NCBI GenBank assembly: GCA_905160935.1
Contig: CAJHZI010000705.1
Span: 322,501-386,500 of the forward strand
Origin: Enchytraeus crypticus
Taxonomy: Eukaryota; Annelida; Clitellata; Enchytraeida; Enchytraeidae
Direction: 5' to 3'
Length of the DNA: 64,000 nt
Shown here: positions 48,521 through 61,061 of the stretch, piece after piece
How the letters are laid out: each line of letters starts with the position of its first letter
Numbering within the stretch: position 1 is the first letter of the stretch
Translations under genes and position numbers: made by a program
Notes under the pieces: model-generated
Database searches by the model: none
The model's input: only the letters and a program-made list of their open reading frames with translations
What the model was told of the DNA's origin: nothing

Positions 48521-49194
48521 AGTCTTAATAATATTTGTTGTCTCTTTATCAGATGTATATCTTCGTCAAACCTCTTAAGAAATCATAATTTTGTGTGTTC
48601 CACTTGTCCATTCCTTTCAGTAAATGATGTTTTTCTTTTTTCTGATAGGGACCTTTTATCTGATTTCACGTTTCGCAGCCAGATAGGATTGTGATTCACA
48701 CTTAAGTGCTAACATCGTCTTCTTGAATTAACGAATCCAACATTTATATTGCCAAATATTTCCCGATAGCCAGATTGATCGTGCTTTATTTAACAGCTTT
48801 GCCACAACAGGCCAGCATAAAATCCCAGTGAGAGTTTGACAAGTGGTGTCCGGTAGCAGGAATAACAGGACGATTAATTCGTCGAACACCGGATGTCCAA
48901 CTGAGAACGGTTTATGGGGATCCTGTGTCGGATTTGTGGAATGAATGCAGTTTGAGAGTAGGGGGAGGGGGGGGGGGTTAAGCCTTTAAGCACCTTACGA
49001 GTTTAAAGCAAGGAAATTATGTTTGACAAATTGTTTAGAGATATTGATAACAGGTTCAGCTTACCCGAAAAAAATGATCATTGCGTTAGTTTATAATACT
49101 GTTTAGTATCATGATCGATCTGCTTTCAAACGTTTTATAACAATAATAATAATAATAACAATAATAATAATAATAATTAATCGAGCTCATTGAC

Positions 49195-49590
49195 ACTATG
49201 GCAAACTCCTACCTGAATACGACTTCAGTCACAGCCGGTGGTGCTGCTGTTCATGCCGCCTCTAGGAAGTTGAATAAATACCGTGATCTGTCCTTAGGAT
49301 ATGAAATTGTTCCGGTGGCTATTGACACCATGGGCCCGATGAATCCCGAAGAAGTTGACTTTATTAATGGCATAGGCAGACTTATTGCAGAGCAAACCGG
49401 CGATAAGCGAGAGACATCTTTTCTTTGGCAAAGGCTTTCCATGACTTTGCAAAGATTTAATGCAGTCTGCTTCAACAATTCTTTTAAGCCGCTTGATGAC
49501 CTCGAGTAGCCGGGCGGCGATTCAGCACGTATTGCTCGAATCGTTTTTATCAAACCCCAGGTTCTTTACACCGGGGTAAAAATTAAAAAA
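49195..49590 (+). mobile_element. LINE-3 C-terminal ORF fragment, 103 codons
   Basis: The frame from 49198 reads AGGAAVHAASRKLNKYRDLS, then GDKRETSFLWQRLSMTLQRF NAVCF, then TAG. The EIVPVAIDTMGP ... GDKRETSFLWQRLS pattern is a common C-terminal tail of RT polyproteins in marine invertebrate LINEs. The sequence after the stop (CCGGGCGGCGATTC ... TTTACACCGGGGT) is the 3' end. Preceded by a degenerate AATAAT tract. Confidence 0.75.
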
Positions 49591-49764
49591 TTAAAAAGTA
49601 AAAAATAAAAAATAATAATAATAAATTTTAAAAACAGTAATAATTTAAGCATATCTTTTTAATCTTTCTTTTAATTAAATAAAGTCCTTCCTTTATCTTA
49701 TTTTTGGCCCAGGGCCCTATACAGCCCCAAGGGAATTAAAAATAAATAATAATAAAAACAATCC

Positions 49765-50005
49765 CGATGGAGTTGACTTCATTATTGGCATATGCAGACT
49801 AATGTAGAGCTAACCGGCGATAAGCGAGAGACATCTTTTCTTTGGCAAAGGCTGAATTTGCAAGGATTTAATGCGGTCTGCTTCAGCAATTCTTTTAGGC
49901 CGCTGGATGACCTCGAGTGGCCGGGCGGCGATTCAGAAAGTATTGCTCGAATCGTTTTTATCAAGCCACGAGTTCTTTACACCCATGGTAAATTTAAAAA
50001 TATAA
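49765..50005 (+). mobile_element. LINE-3 C-terminal fragment, second copy
   Basis: CGATGGAGTTGACTTCATTA ... GGCGATAAGCGAGAGACATC TTTTCTTTGGCAAAGG ... CTCGAGTGGCCGGGCGGCGA TTC. Same end as the copy at 49195-49590, with small deletions. Lies in the same orientation about 180 bp downstream. Confidence 0.75.
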
Positions 50006-50039
50006 TAATAATACATTTCGTCCGTTTTTTCATCCAAAT

Positions 50040-50195
50040 ATAATGTCATGAAGGGACATCCCACAGTACACATCACTACAGATCATTTCACCCAGCCCAC
50101 TCTGCTTTTTCCCAAAAAGAAATGTAGCCTACTTGGGGGGAAGTAGGTCCTTAAATAAAATCCGGTCCGGTGATCAAAAATGGTCAGAATAAATA
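50040..50195 (+). repeat. Dispersed repeat R5, copy 2
   Basis: GTCATGAAGGGACATCCCAC ... CACTACAGATCATTTCACCC ... AAAATCCGGTCCGGTGATCA. Matches 5035-5160. Confidence 0.6.
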
Positions 50196-50789
50196 GAGTA
50201 TGTTTACGGTCTGAAAAGATTTGTCCTAAGCTTGCAAGAGAAAGTTTAAAGAGAAGAACATGAGCGATGACATTTCCTGACTCTGTAGTGTTATGTTATA
50301 TGTTGTGTTAATATATCTGACGTAGACGTGAGGTTCAAATATAGGCATAGGCTAATAAAAAAAAGTTTAGGATAGCAATCATTGAGATCTTTGGGAAAAA
50401 CTAAAGGGCCATTGCGTTCTGCTTTTGGCTTTTAGTGAGATTATTTTAGTGGGATTATTTTTAGCAATTTTTATCTACATGTAGGTCTATATATAATAGG
50501 ATTATTTTTAATAGGAATATTTTTATAATGTTAATTTTTCTAGAATTGTATCTAGACTAGAATCGGCGACCTGGTTAAGAGCGAACTATTATGATTCTGG
50601 TATTATTGCGTATCGGTAAGTTGTCGATTTTGAATAAGTAGCTGCAAGCAGGGGCCCGACCCAATTAATGCTCTCTTGATCAATAGTGTGTTTTAGAGAC
50701 AGGAAACTGACGTCAAATTATATATTTTAGCCAACTTCCTGAGAGAGGAAATCGCTTTTTAAATTCAATTAATTCTGATATGTCTCAAG

Positions 50790-50965
50790 AGGTTAGAAGC
50801 GTTAGATGAAGTTATGAGGTTTTAAATGATAGATCCTGAGGTGAATTAGGTCTATCACTGGACTGGTTACGCAGAAAATGGAATAAATTGCCTAATGGTT
50901 TAAAAATGTGCTATTAAACGTGATAGATATCAACGTGTTTGATCATTTTACTATAATGCATGGTA
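50790..50965 (+). repeat. SINE-B with internal deletion
   Basis: AAGCGTTAGATGAAGTTATG AGG ... GATCCTGAGGTGAATTAGG, then directly TCACTGGACTGGTTACGCAG ... GTGTTTGATCATTTTACTAT. The B-box region is missing. Confidence 0.7.
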
Positions 50966-50969
50966 TCAT

Positions 50970-51840
50970 TCGAAATTTTTAAAGCTTAAATCGTTCTGTA
51001 GATTTATCTGATTTAATCAAAACCCAGATTGTAGAGTCTAAGGTTTAAGTTTCGACATTTCACCCTCAATCCTCCCTTAATAAAATTCTGAATTTCGCCG
51101 GTGTCGATACGTGATACATTCCTTATTAGCCAATTCCTCATGTTTAATTTTTGCGCTACAGCTCCATCGTTCCCCGAATATCGTCATACCGATACATTTC
51201 ACTCCAATTGCGCAGAAAGATGCATTATTGAATTTGTGAAAGGCATAGTTTGCATGCATGGCCATGGGTGCGATTATATCTAATAATTTGCTTTTCTACA
51301 CCAAGCAGGCCAATTATTTATATATCGTTGGCGTCAAATTGCATAGTTATACAGCATTCTGCAGTATGAAATATATTTAGCAATTCAAAATTAGATCACG
51401 AACTGCACCTGTTATAGGCCTATTTATTATACATTTAGGCCTATAGGCCTACTAGCAATCGGTAAGCCTACCCATAATTCCGGCCATGCTAACTATATCT
51501 CTCTTCTCTTTATATCTATACTAAGTGAATAATGCAATGAACTTTTAATGCAGTTCTGAAAGAGTTAAGGATACTTGAATGTGAAAAATATTTATAAATA
51601 AAGAAAATTGAAATGAAGCATTACAAAGATTACTAAATAGACTAAAACGAAGAAAGTTTTGTTGGTGGTCCAATGGACTCAGTCATTGTTCAATGCACAT
51701 ACATCGGCAGAAGATACTCAAATGTAGTTTAAAATTCAAACAAATTAATTCAACACGCTCCTGTAGGCCCAAGCAATGTTCCTGGTGGAACCTCTATGTG
51801 GATTGGAAGACGGACATGGTGTGCCCTTTCTTGAGCGAGG
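50970..51840. other. Intergenic, no gene recognised
   Basis: AT-rich. Short palindromic runs of AGGCCTATAGGCCTA near 51415-51460. The ORF at 51101-51283 and its antisense partner lack any family signature. Confidence 0.4.
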
Positions 51841-51875
51841 AAGGCTGGATTCTTGAGTGTGACAGACAAACAAAG

Positions 51876-51877
<2 letters not shown>

Positions 51878-51937
<60 letters not shown>

Positions 51938-51994
51938 ATGTCTACCTGCCTGCCTGTCTGTTGTCTGTCTCTCTGTCTGTCTCTATCTGCGACA

Positions 51995-52026
<32 letters not shown>

Positions 52027-52035
52027 ACCTCTCTG
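51878..52035. repeat. (AT)n then (CTGT)/(CT)n compound microsatellite
   Basis: AT run at about 51878-51933, CTGCCTGTCTG units to 51980, CT run to 52030. Confidence 0.92.
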
Positions 52036-52639
52036 AAGCTTTGAATATTGCCAGGTCCAAGGTAAATTTTCCTACTAATCGAATGAGTCTGCATTAGCTC
52101 TAAGTAGCACAATAAAGGCACATACTAGGTTACCAACGTGATTCATCCACTAACGCCATGACTTAACCGATATTTAAATTACACTACAGTAAATATTATT
52201 ATACACCAGAGAGACTTGCAATGATTGTACGTGTATATGTTATTAGATTAGGACAGACGGTGAGCTTATATAGTAAAGCAGGATACTCCATGTTCTATAC
52301 AAGTTCTCATAAATAGTGAGGGGTAGGTTACTCTTCAGCTATTATGCGATATAATCGTCAGAGATCTGACTAAACGATTTCCTCTGTAATATAATCAGCT
52401 AAATGTCCCTCACAGCGACAAATGTTTCCATGAGCTGCCATGGAAATTGTCGGAGATTATTATTTTTATTATTCTTCTACAAGTGCCGAGTCTGTTCCAA
52501 ACCTGGGCGGTCATGGTCATGTTCTTTCATATGTCCCTATCAGTTATTGCTCTGATCATTCCTGTTTCAGTTAGCTGCGTGCACTAGCCTTGACTATGAG
52601 CGTCATCCTCTGTCATGTGTTATTATTATATTTATGATA

Positions 52640-52685
52640 TTTATAATAATAATAATAATAATAATTATTATTATTATTATTATTA
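52640..52685. repeat. (AAT)n/(ATT)n palindromic microsatellite
   Basis: AATAATAATAATAAT flips to TATTATTATTATTATT, forming a hairpin-prone tract. Confidence 0.85.
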
Positions 52686-52809
52686 AGCCTATAGACGTAG
52701 TTTAATCAAATGAAAGTCATGCCTTTTCTCTTCAATACCGCCGTGTCCGACAGTTTGAGTTTGAGACCCAATACCAACATAATGGAAAACCATTTCTTTG
52801 TTCACTTTT

Positions 52810-52978
52810 TACACTCACTCTCTCACTTTCTCTCACCCTCTCCCTCCATCTCTCTCCCTCTCTCTCTTCCTCCATCTTTCTCTTTCTTTTTCTGTCTCCC
52901 GTTCTCTCCCTTTCTCTCTCTCTCTCTCTCTCTCTCTGCCTCTCTCTCTCTCTCTCACTCACTCACTCACTCACACAT

Positions 52979-53015
<37 letters not shown>

Positions 53016-53022
53016 GTCGGTG
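52810..53022. repeat. Long (CT)n-rich tract
   Basis: About 210 bp of nearly pure pyrimidine with CACT units at 52955-52975. Long Ser/Leu and Arg/Glu frames here are artefacts. Confidence 0.92.
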
Positions 53023-53154
53023 TACCTACTCTTGTTCACAATCTACTTTAGAGCTCCGAAATAGTAATCGATCGTTCAAGTAAGAAGTTTGACAGAAGTA
53101 TGACAGAAGCAATGCGCAATGTAGTTTTTAGCTTTGTTACCTTTCCTATTTCCT

Positions 53155-53240
53155 TCCTAAAGTTTTACTTAGTCGCCTCTTACGACACGTACAGTTCACT
53201 GTAGGTCTGCTCTTCATAGGCACAGACACAACGCAGAGAA
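53155..53240 (-). repeat. SINE-C core fragment
   Basis: TTAGTCGCCTCTTACGACAC GTACAG ... GGTCTGCTCTTCATAGGCAC AGACACAACGC. Confidence 0.55.
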
Positions 53241-53459
53241 TTCTTGAGAAACACAGAGAATTTTTAAAAGTAAAATTAAGATTCATGAGTGCTGTGTCGG
53301 CTGTTTTGCTTTAACTTTTAATGATCTTATAAAACTGGAGACATGAAACCTCTTAACAAGAAATGTCAAAGATTTCCAGTGCATCAGACTGATTGGTTCA
53401 AATAATAAGAGTAGCACCAGCACAACTCATTCTAGAGAGTGTATATAATAATATAAGTA

Positions 53460-53705
53460 CTAATAATAAAGGTTTAACGTCCGTTTCCTCACCCAGGGAT
53501 GATATCAGGGATGATATAGGGACAGGGAGTATCCGACTCCAGTTCAAATACAGTATTTCGGAGCTGAAATAGTTGCTCTTTTCTATTTTCTATTGTATAC
53601 TTATACTCGTGCTTCTATTCGCATCCCGACCCTAGGTAATCTGGGATTCAAGGGAAGATGATGAAGATGATGATGACGATGATGATGATGATGATGATAC
53701 TTATA
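53460..53705 (+). repeat. R5 fragment and SINE-C tail with (GATGAT)n
   Basis: 53465-53540: GGTTTAACGTCCGTTTCCTC ACCC. 53620-53700: GCATCCCGACCCTAGGTAAT CTGGGATTCAAGGGAAGATG followed by GATGATGATG. Confidence 0.65.
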
Positions 53706-54289
53706 ATCGTGTATGAAACTCTCGTTAAATTTGGCTTGACCCTTTTGGCTTTTAAATTTTAAATTCTATCATCAATTAAATCTCACATATAAAATCTGTT
53801 TGGAATTCGAAGCCGTCTTAAATATGTTTTGCATGGAACATTTTTGGCCTAATATACAAATTTTCAAAATTCTAAATTTGATTATGTATAAGAAATTCTA
53901 AATTTACTTGTTAACGCATAAAATCATGTTGCCGATATCCTTCATTCTGAACAAGCTTATCTTGTTTTAAAATGTCTTATAAGCAGTCAAAATTGAATAG
54001 ATAAGTGAGATCGACAATTGCTCTCAGCAGTTATATTACTTTATAAAACACTAGCACCTCATCAGTCATAGTAATCGTTGAAATCACGCCATCAGTACAT
54101 TGGGTTAATGACGATCTTGCTTCCATTAATAATCTCGTTTAAAAATCTTGTCGTAATCACAACTGTCATAGCGATGGATATTCTCACGCAGTCTTGCACT
54201 CAGCGTAGAATCGATCAGTCAGTGCGACAGGTTCATTTTTAGATAATCCTCTGAAGTAGGAACATAATTAAACAAAATTACTAGATAGC

Positions 54290-54850
54290 ACCCATTTGAC
54301 TTTTAAACCCTTTTAATGTTATATGGAATAGAGAGAAGAACTAGACGGGTCATATAGTGAAGTGATTGAAGGAAGAATGGAAGGGAAATGGCTAAAGGAA
54401 GTCCGTGACTTGGGATGCTGGACAATTTGAAATTTAATTTATATATTGTAATGATTCTAATGAAGAGAAAGGCAGAGAGTGGAAATATGAGGAGGAGTTA
54501 TATGCCATGGCAGTACAATCAGTGCTACAGGCTAATTTTTAGATTATCCTCTGACGTAGGAAAATAATTATCCAAAATTACTTGAGAGCACCCTTTTAAG
54601 GACTTTAAACCCATTTAATGTCATATGGCATACAGAGAAGAACTAGATGCATATACGGAAAATGATTTACTAAGAGAGGTAATTGAAGGAAGAATGAAAG
54701 GCAAAAGGCAAAAAGAAGACCGTGACTTCTTTTGCTGGATAATTTTAAAACTAATTCATATAATGTTTTATAGAGAAAAGCAGAGAGTGGAAATATGTGG
54801 AGGAGTTATATGCCATATATTAGTCAATAGGCAGTGCACTTAGATAGAGA
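54290..54850 (+). mobile_element. LINE-2 C-terminal fragments, two tandem copies
   Basis: Both units read TTTTAATGTYATATGGMATA then AGAGAAGAACTAGA ... GATTGAAGGAAGAATG ... GGAGGAGTTATATGCCAT. The second keeps a 72-codon frame (54625-54843) with LLREVIEGRMKGKRQKEDRD. It resembles the IxGRMxGxRxRGRPR ... AxDRxxWR end typical of RTE-like LINEs, but is decayed. The repeat period is about 290 bp. Confidence 0.68.
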
Positions 54851-55247
54851 AAGAGAGAAACCCTTTTAAACTACTTTAAACCCTTGAAAACCATCTTTGC
54901 CATTTTTAACCCTTTAAACCCTTTTGATATCTTCTTAACTCTTTGAACCCCTATTAAACATTAAAATACCTTCCTTTAAAACCCTTTTACGGACTTCTAA
55001 GGCTCAGTCATATTTAACAGTATGTGATATGGGTTAGCGTATAGTTTTTCGAAATCCTTTAGTCTATTTCAACATAGAAATCATAGCTGGAAACTTGATT
55101 CAAGTAGATGCATTTCAGTGTTAGATTTTCAAAAGGACCAGGTATACCGTTATCGAAATCATAATTAGCTTTTCTATTAAAATAAAGCTCAAAGTCTTTT
55201 TTGGAAGATTAGTTTAAATCAAACATTACTAGACTACCGGAATAAAA

Positions 55248-55249
55248 AG

Positions 55250-55281
<32 letters not shown>

Positions 55282-55283
55282 AA
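55248..55283. repeat. (CT)n microsatellite
   Basis: TCTCTCTCTC with one TTT interruption. Confidence 0.9.
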
Positions 55284-55514
55284 CAGCCAACTTCTCAATT
55301 TCTCTCAGTTTAACAGTTTAAAATAACTCGTGTAAACGACAAGTCCTAGGTGCATGTTACTGCCCGCGGTCAATATTAACGCACACCAAGCATCATTGCA
55401 TCTTCCAGAGCATTTAATTCTTATCAAAAGCGCTATATCTCAACAGGGCAGTTTTGAAAATATGGGTCAACTGCAGTAATAAATAGAAGAACTACTTTGT
55501 TTAACACCATTTGG

Positions 55515-55920
55515 AGAACAATGAACATACCTGAGAGTTGGAAGAGGGGCAACAAATTTTTAAGCTGCCCAAAAGGGAGATTTGTGTAATTGCAATAATT
55601 GGAGAGGTATATTATTGTTAAGTATACCAGGCAAAGTCACTTCTTCTGTAGTATTTGAAAGAATAAAACTTGAATAGATAAGCTTAGTCTAAGAGAATAT
55701 CAAGCTGGCTTCAGGAACGGTAGATCAGACAAATTTTCAGTTTGCGTCACATTTTTCCGCGGAGCACTGAATTTCAACAAGATCTGTACATAAATTTCAG
55801 AAATGCATTTGATCGTATTCATGTGGAGACTTTCCGAAAAATAACAAGAATCACTGGAATATTGCTATAGGTGTCAGACAAGGATGCATTTTATCGCCTT
55901 TCTCGATAAAATCGCATTTC
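55515..55920 (+). pseudogene. Decayed reverse transcriptase (RTE/endonuclease-RT type)
   Basis: In broken frames one can read IPESWKRG, then LPKKGDLCNCNNWRG, then LLSIPGKV, REYQAGFRNGRS, and near the end IGVRQGCILSPF. These are RT motifs of the LINE endonuclease-RT family, in the correct order. Several frameshifts and stops exclude function. The catalytic FADD region is not visible. Confidence 0.8.
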
Positions 55921-56296
55921 CTCTAATTTATTGGGTTCTAATTCTGCTTCTTTACTTGTGAATTATTAGAACTCTTATTACATGCATATGATGAATGCTC
56001 AATTTGGAATGCTATTCCTGCTGCCTGCAATACGCAACATAAACTCCTTTAATTCGTTGAAATTGTCATATAGATATTATCTTATGGAATCTTGGCATTT
56101 ATTTAATTCCTATTGAAAACCCTAGATTATCATGTCATATAAAAGTTTACTTTCTATTTGATACTACATAAAGATATCTATGTTCTGACTATTAAAGTTG
56201 ATTCGCACTGTTTGTTTCAACTCGTGACGATTTGTCAGTATTTAGAGTTACTTGTGCTTTATCTCTTTATTTTGATATTGCGATGTACGGTATATC

Positions 56297-56442
56297 ACTG
56301 GCTGGAGTCAGTGGCGACGTCGGCAAGGTATTCGACCGCGTGTCAGTAAGTGAGGGGGTTCAAATCCGGGGCTTGCCCGTCATTGATATCGCTTTCGAGT
56401 GAGGAAACTTACGTTAACATTAGCTTTACTTTTAGCTTTTAT
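56297..56442 (+). repeat. SINE-A copy
   Basis: TGGCTGGAGTCAGTGGCGAC ... GGTTCAAATCCGGGGC ... CGCTTTCGAGTGAGGAAACT. Close to consensus with a CG-to-TG change in the head. Confidence 0.83.
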
Positions 56443-56689
56443 ATGTTTGACGACTTTGATAACTTTCAATAAACATAGGCCTACTACTGCTACTACTAGT
56501 TAGGACACATATGCAGTTTACCATTGGTCCGTTCTTCAGTGGCCCACGAAACGAGTTAACAGCAGATTTCTCAGCGATATTATGTAAATGAGAAATATGC
56601 CAAGTATAATACTAGTTAGTAACAAAATAATAGTAATTTCAAAATAAATCTTGCCAAAACTGTTTATCTTGAGCAATATTAACACTCAT

Positions 56690-56785
56690 TCAAGTGAAAT
56701 GATCAACAATGCTGATATCAATCACTGTTAATAACACATGTTTAAACTGTTAGGAAATTTAGTCATTTCCTTTTAATTTAGTCCT
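56690..56785 (-). repeat. SINE-B tail fragment
   Basis: GTGAAATGATCAACAATGCT GATATCA ... TTTAAACTGTTAGGAAATTT AGTC. Confidence 0.6.
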
Positions 56786-57283
56786 ACAATTTACCTATTT
56801 GAAAATGTACCAAAATTTATAATTTAATTTAATTTGTTCTGACTCATATCTAAAAATGTTAGAACTTTCTCTTAACATGATTTCGTCAGCTATGCAATTT
56901 AACCGTATCAATTCTGCATCAATAATTCTTCGTTATACAATTAGCCTTTTTAAGAGTATTGTTGTTATGACAGAAAGAAACGAAGCTGTACAAGTAAGTT
57001 CTAAATTAGTGTTATTATTTACAGTATGATGACAGTTTTACACGCAGTCATTCCGTTTCTGCACTTAGTTAATTTACTTGATGAGTATTGCTCAGTCCGG
57101 TATTGTAAATGTCAAGAGCTTGCGTTTTACCGTTATATATAAAATTAATGTTTCTTTGGTTAATATTTGTCTTATAACAAATTTTCAAGCACTTGACTCA
57201 ATTGAATATGGCTTAGTATCTATCTTCAATTAGCCCATTTATGAGCTTTATTGTTGTGACAGAAAAGAACGTTGTACGAAATT

Positions 57284-57516
57284 AGAATGTCTTAATAGCG
57301 TAGGGTTAACGTCATGAAGTTTTAAATGACAGATCCTGAGGTGAAATGAGCCCTCATGAGTTCGAATCCCAGCGGCGCTGATCTGAGAGTAAAATCTCCG
57401 ACATTCACTGGACTGGTTACACGGAAAATGGTCTAAATTGCCTAACGGTTTAAACAAGTGGTATTAAAAGTGATAGATATCAATACAGTTGATCATTTCA
57501 CTATATTGCGTGTTTA
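57284..57516 (+). repeat. SINE-B, full length
   Basis: GAATGTCTTAATAGCGTAGG ... GAGTTCGAATCCCAGCGG ... GTTGATCATTTCACTATATT. Head, B-box and tail all present. Confidence 0.85.
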
Positions 57517-57519
57517 CTT

Positions 57520-58565
57520 TTACTTTCAATTCACGAATCGGAATATTGACTAGCGAAAAGAGTAACGTTTGCTTTCTATATCATACCAGGGTGTCATCAA
57601 CTAGACCACAGCTAGTAAGAGTACGACAAAAGACTTGTACACCTACTTCTCTCCCTTAATTGAAATAAACCTTTGAGCACAGGTTGTCGCAAGCATACTG
57701 TTCTGCTTTCGTCTTCTTTATTACAAAATTGAAGATTTCGAACGTGACGGTGTCAAACGAAGCTGTGATGGGATAGACGGTTAAATGTTATCAGTCGTAC
57801 GTTATCACGTCATCTGAGCAATACAGTGGTAGTCATCACGCTGAACTATTAAACATAAATTGGTGAGGGAGGAAATTACACAATCCATTGAGAATTAGAT
57901 CTGAAGATGCCATAAAACATCGCAATATTCTTCACTTACACGCATATGATACCTGCATTACACTGTCAAATATTTTAACCGTCTGACATGGACGATAAAT
58001 CAATTTGATTATATAGTTTGGTTTCTTTGAAGAAAATTAATTTATGCTAATCCACATATATTCCTGTGCCAACTTACCCCATGTCTCATATATTCGTACA
58101 ACTGAATCCCAATTCTAATGCGAATCTAATACTCACTCATTTAAAATATCATATAAATATAAAAAACAAGTCATTCAGAATTGCGCACAGGAGATTGAAT
58201 AAGTTCAAATAGGGCTCGTTCACAAGGGCACAGGAGATTGAATAAGTTCAAATAGGGCTCGTTCACAAGGTCAACAGCTTCTCTACAAGTGTCCTCTTAG
58301 AATTATAATTTACTTGAAAGTTATGCTATATGCATATTCTAATGCGCCTTCTAAAAAACTCTTTGCAGAGGAATCTAATTCATTCGCATATGGAAGAAGT
58401 AACATTGTATCTGCATTACTTTATATTAGCCACATTGTCTGGTCTGCTTTTAGAAAACCTTTGGTTCAAATTCAATCCCTCACAGCAACTTGTATTAAAT
58501 TGGCTCCTATATTATTCTTCCTAAGAATGGCGATACTATATGTTTATTATATCTAGATATTTATA
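57520..58565. other. Intergenic, no gene recognised
   Basis: A 43-bp near-perfect duplication (GGCACAGGAGATTGAATAAG TTCAAATAGGGCTCGTTCAC AAGG) at about 58185-58271 is the only structure seen. Short ORFs at 58314-58556 have no signature. Confidence 0.45.
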
Positions 58566-58579
58566 GTTATGACGCTGAC

Positions 58580-58591
58580 ACATACACACAC

Positions 58592-58637
<46 letters not shown>

Positions 58638-58638
58638 C
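58580..58638. repeat. (CA)n/(TA)n compound microsatellite
   Basis: CACACACACACAC run then TATATATATATAT. Confidence 0.92.
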
Positions 58639-58639
58639 T

Positions 58640-58905
58640 TTGTGCATTGCCTACCGGCAGGTCCATTGTGTTTAGCGCCTCTACTCTTCTCTGTCTTCCG
58701 CTTTCCTCTTCATGTCCACATATGAATGGGTCTTTAAATCATCTGACATGCCTAATCTCGGCCTGCCTCTTCCTCTATTTCCTTCCATTCTACCCTTTAT
58801 AGCCTGTTTTAATAGACTTTCCCTCAGAATATGTCCTTAGAATGTGTCCTATCCAACTCTTCTTCCTATTTCTTAATACATTTATTAACTGTCTATCTGT
58901 ACCAT
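58640..58905 (-). mobile_element. LINE-2 3' end
   Basis: Reverse complement reads as the same C-terminus seen at 36730-36898: GAATGGAAGGAAATAGAGGA AGAGGCAGGCCGAGATTAGG CATGTC, then GAAAGCGGAAGACAGAGAAG and a tail near CACAATGGACCTGCCGG. Confidence 0.72.
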
Positions 58906-58909
58906 CTCT

Positions 58910-60280
58910 CTCCAGAACTTACTCACTTATAACTTTTTAAGTCCAGCTAATCCTTTCCATTCTTCTCTATGACCACACTTCTAATGCCTCTAGTTTCCTA
59001 ATATCTTCCTTCCAATTATGTCTGTCAAAATATTCCAGCAAAATGATCGACTATACTAGAAAATAATGATATTGAATATTTAAAGTCTTTTCTGTAAATT
59101 TAAGGTAACTCTTTCTTCAACTGAGAAATCTAATCCGGATTATAATAAATCTCATACGATATTAGGTCACCTGCGGCTGAGTGATGTAGTGGAAGGAATT
59201 TAACGAATCTCTCTTTAAGTCTGTGTAGATCTGACGGATTTGTCTAAGTTTAACATCAATTGTTCACTATGAAGTCTTCACTATTATAACAGTTTATTCT
59301 AGAACTTGAGGAAAAACACATTACGTTACAAAACATCTTACGTCTCAGAACTACAACTAAGTTAAAGACAATTTTGAAACATGATAACTAAGGACTTTCT
59401 TATTTTTAGAACTACAGTATATTAGTAGAGAGTTTATACTGGCATACTTATTGAAATTAAATGTCATGTCGTATCTTGCCCTAGTTGATCATTAGATAGA
59501 ACTCTGATATTTCTAGTCATTTGAAGTGAGATGAAATTAGAACTTGAAACAGCTTAGTGATTCTATTTTAATGATTAAACAGATTTTAAATCTGTTTTTA
59601 TAATATATCTAATTTGCATAGAGTTGAATAATTTCGACAAGTGATTTGATACGATGACTTTGCGAACTTTGACTAATCGAAAACTATACGTGTTGAGAGC
59701 TGGCGACTACAATATACATGTATACAGCTCTGAATGGCAAAACACTTGACATAACGATGTTATCATAGATACGCAGCACACCAAACGATCTCTCATATTC
59801 AAGTTGATTCAACTGGTTGAATTCTTACATCTTGCGCGGAGCAACAATTATAATTAAAATAACGTAAATTTCAAAGTGTTTGAAATACTTTTAAATTTAT
59901 TAAGCGGAAATCTGTCAGTGTCTCAGGGTTAAGGCCGTGCAGCATTGGATTATATTTTCCAGGAAGTTGACTCTAATGAAATAAAGATTACTTTAAATAA
60001 GATGATTGCTATTACTGATTTCTATTAGTAATTTATTATTAAATATGTATTTATTTTTATTTAGTTGTTATTAACTTACTAGTAATTATGAATGATGCTG
60101 ATGGTTATTAAGATTTCTATTGATTACTTTAAATAAAGATTAGTCTAGTACAAATCTACTGGAATATGTTTTAATTCGGCTGTTAAAGAAGCGAATTTGA
60201 CCTCACAGTATGCAAGTCTCTAGCTGAAATTAAACTTTTAGACTAGTCCAGTTGCAGATGAGAGGGTAGAAGCAATTTCT
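58910..60280. other. Intergenic, no gene recognised
   Basis: AT-rich; no ORF of note, no SINE recognised. Confidence 0.4.
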
Positions 60281-60385
60281 TATCTGTTTCCTGTCTCGAA
60301 TTTACATCAGCGACGGGATAGCATTGGATTTGAACGTTGTACTCAGATTACTCCGATTACAGTGGTTGTAGATGTCGCAGTAAAC
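60280..60385 (-). repeat. Decayed SINE-A
   Basis: CTGTTTCCTGTCTCGAATTT ACATCAGCGACGGGATAGC ... GGATTTGAACGTTGTACTCA. Diverged. Confidence 0.5.
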
Positions 60386-61061
60386 ACTTTATTCATTGAT
60401 TAGCTTGAAAACGATAATCAAAGTTACTCCTGGATTGAAATTAGCAATTAACGCAGGTAAACTACACCATTAACGGTTTCAAAAGTTTATAGACGATCCC
60501 AAATTACTGAAAATTCGTTGTTTAAGAGAAGTAATGTAATTGATAGAGCCTGAGATTAAACTTATCCTGACTTAACCTAATAATGAAATTATTGCAATTG
60601 TAGATGCAATTAATTGTCACCAATTTCAAACAAACAAACAGAAAAGCGGTGTGATTTTATTTTGATATTTAAACATTTATTTTTAGCAGCAATTAATTTC
60701 TGGTAGGATTTTTAAAATCCAATTTTTAATATATTTTTATAGCTTCATTGTCTTTATTAACTTTGTGTGAATTTAACGGTTCAGACTCTATTCTGGTCTA
60801 CTGAGTCGCCATAAGATAAGTTTTTGTGTTAGACAAATGAAATCAATTTAAGACTAATTTGACTATCCGATAAACACAGAGAATGTGTAAAGTAACTGCT
60901 ATAAACTTTAGCAAGTCTAGAACTTTGTTTTCAGTCTACTTATTACCAACTTGAGCATTTAATCTGTTTGCCGCAACAATGAACGCGCTTAGCAATAAGT
61001 TCTTATTCATTTCTGAGAATAACAATTTCTGAAACACAATTAGCAATATCTTACTTTATTA

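Noticed and set aside
49251..49553. 100-codon minus-strand ORF
   Set aside because: Antisense shadow of the LINE-3 C-terminal fragment.
52710..53064. Ser/Leu-rich and Arg/Glu-rich ORFs
   Set aside because: Open only because of a (CT)n tract.
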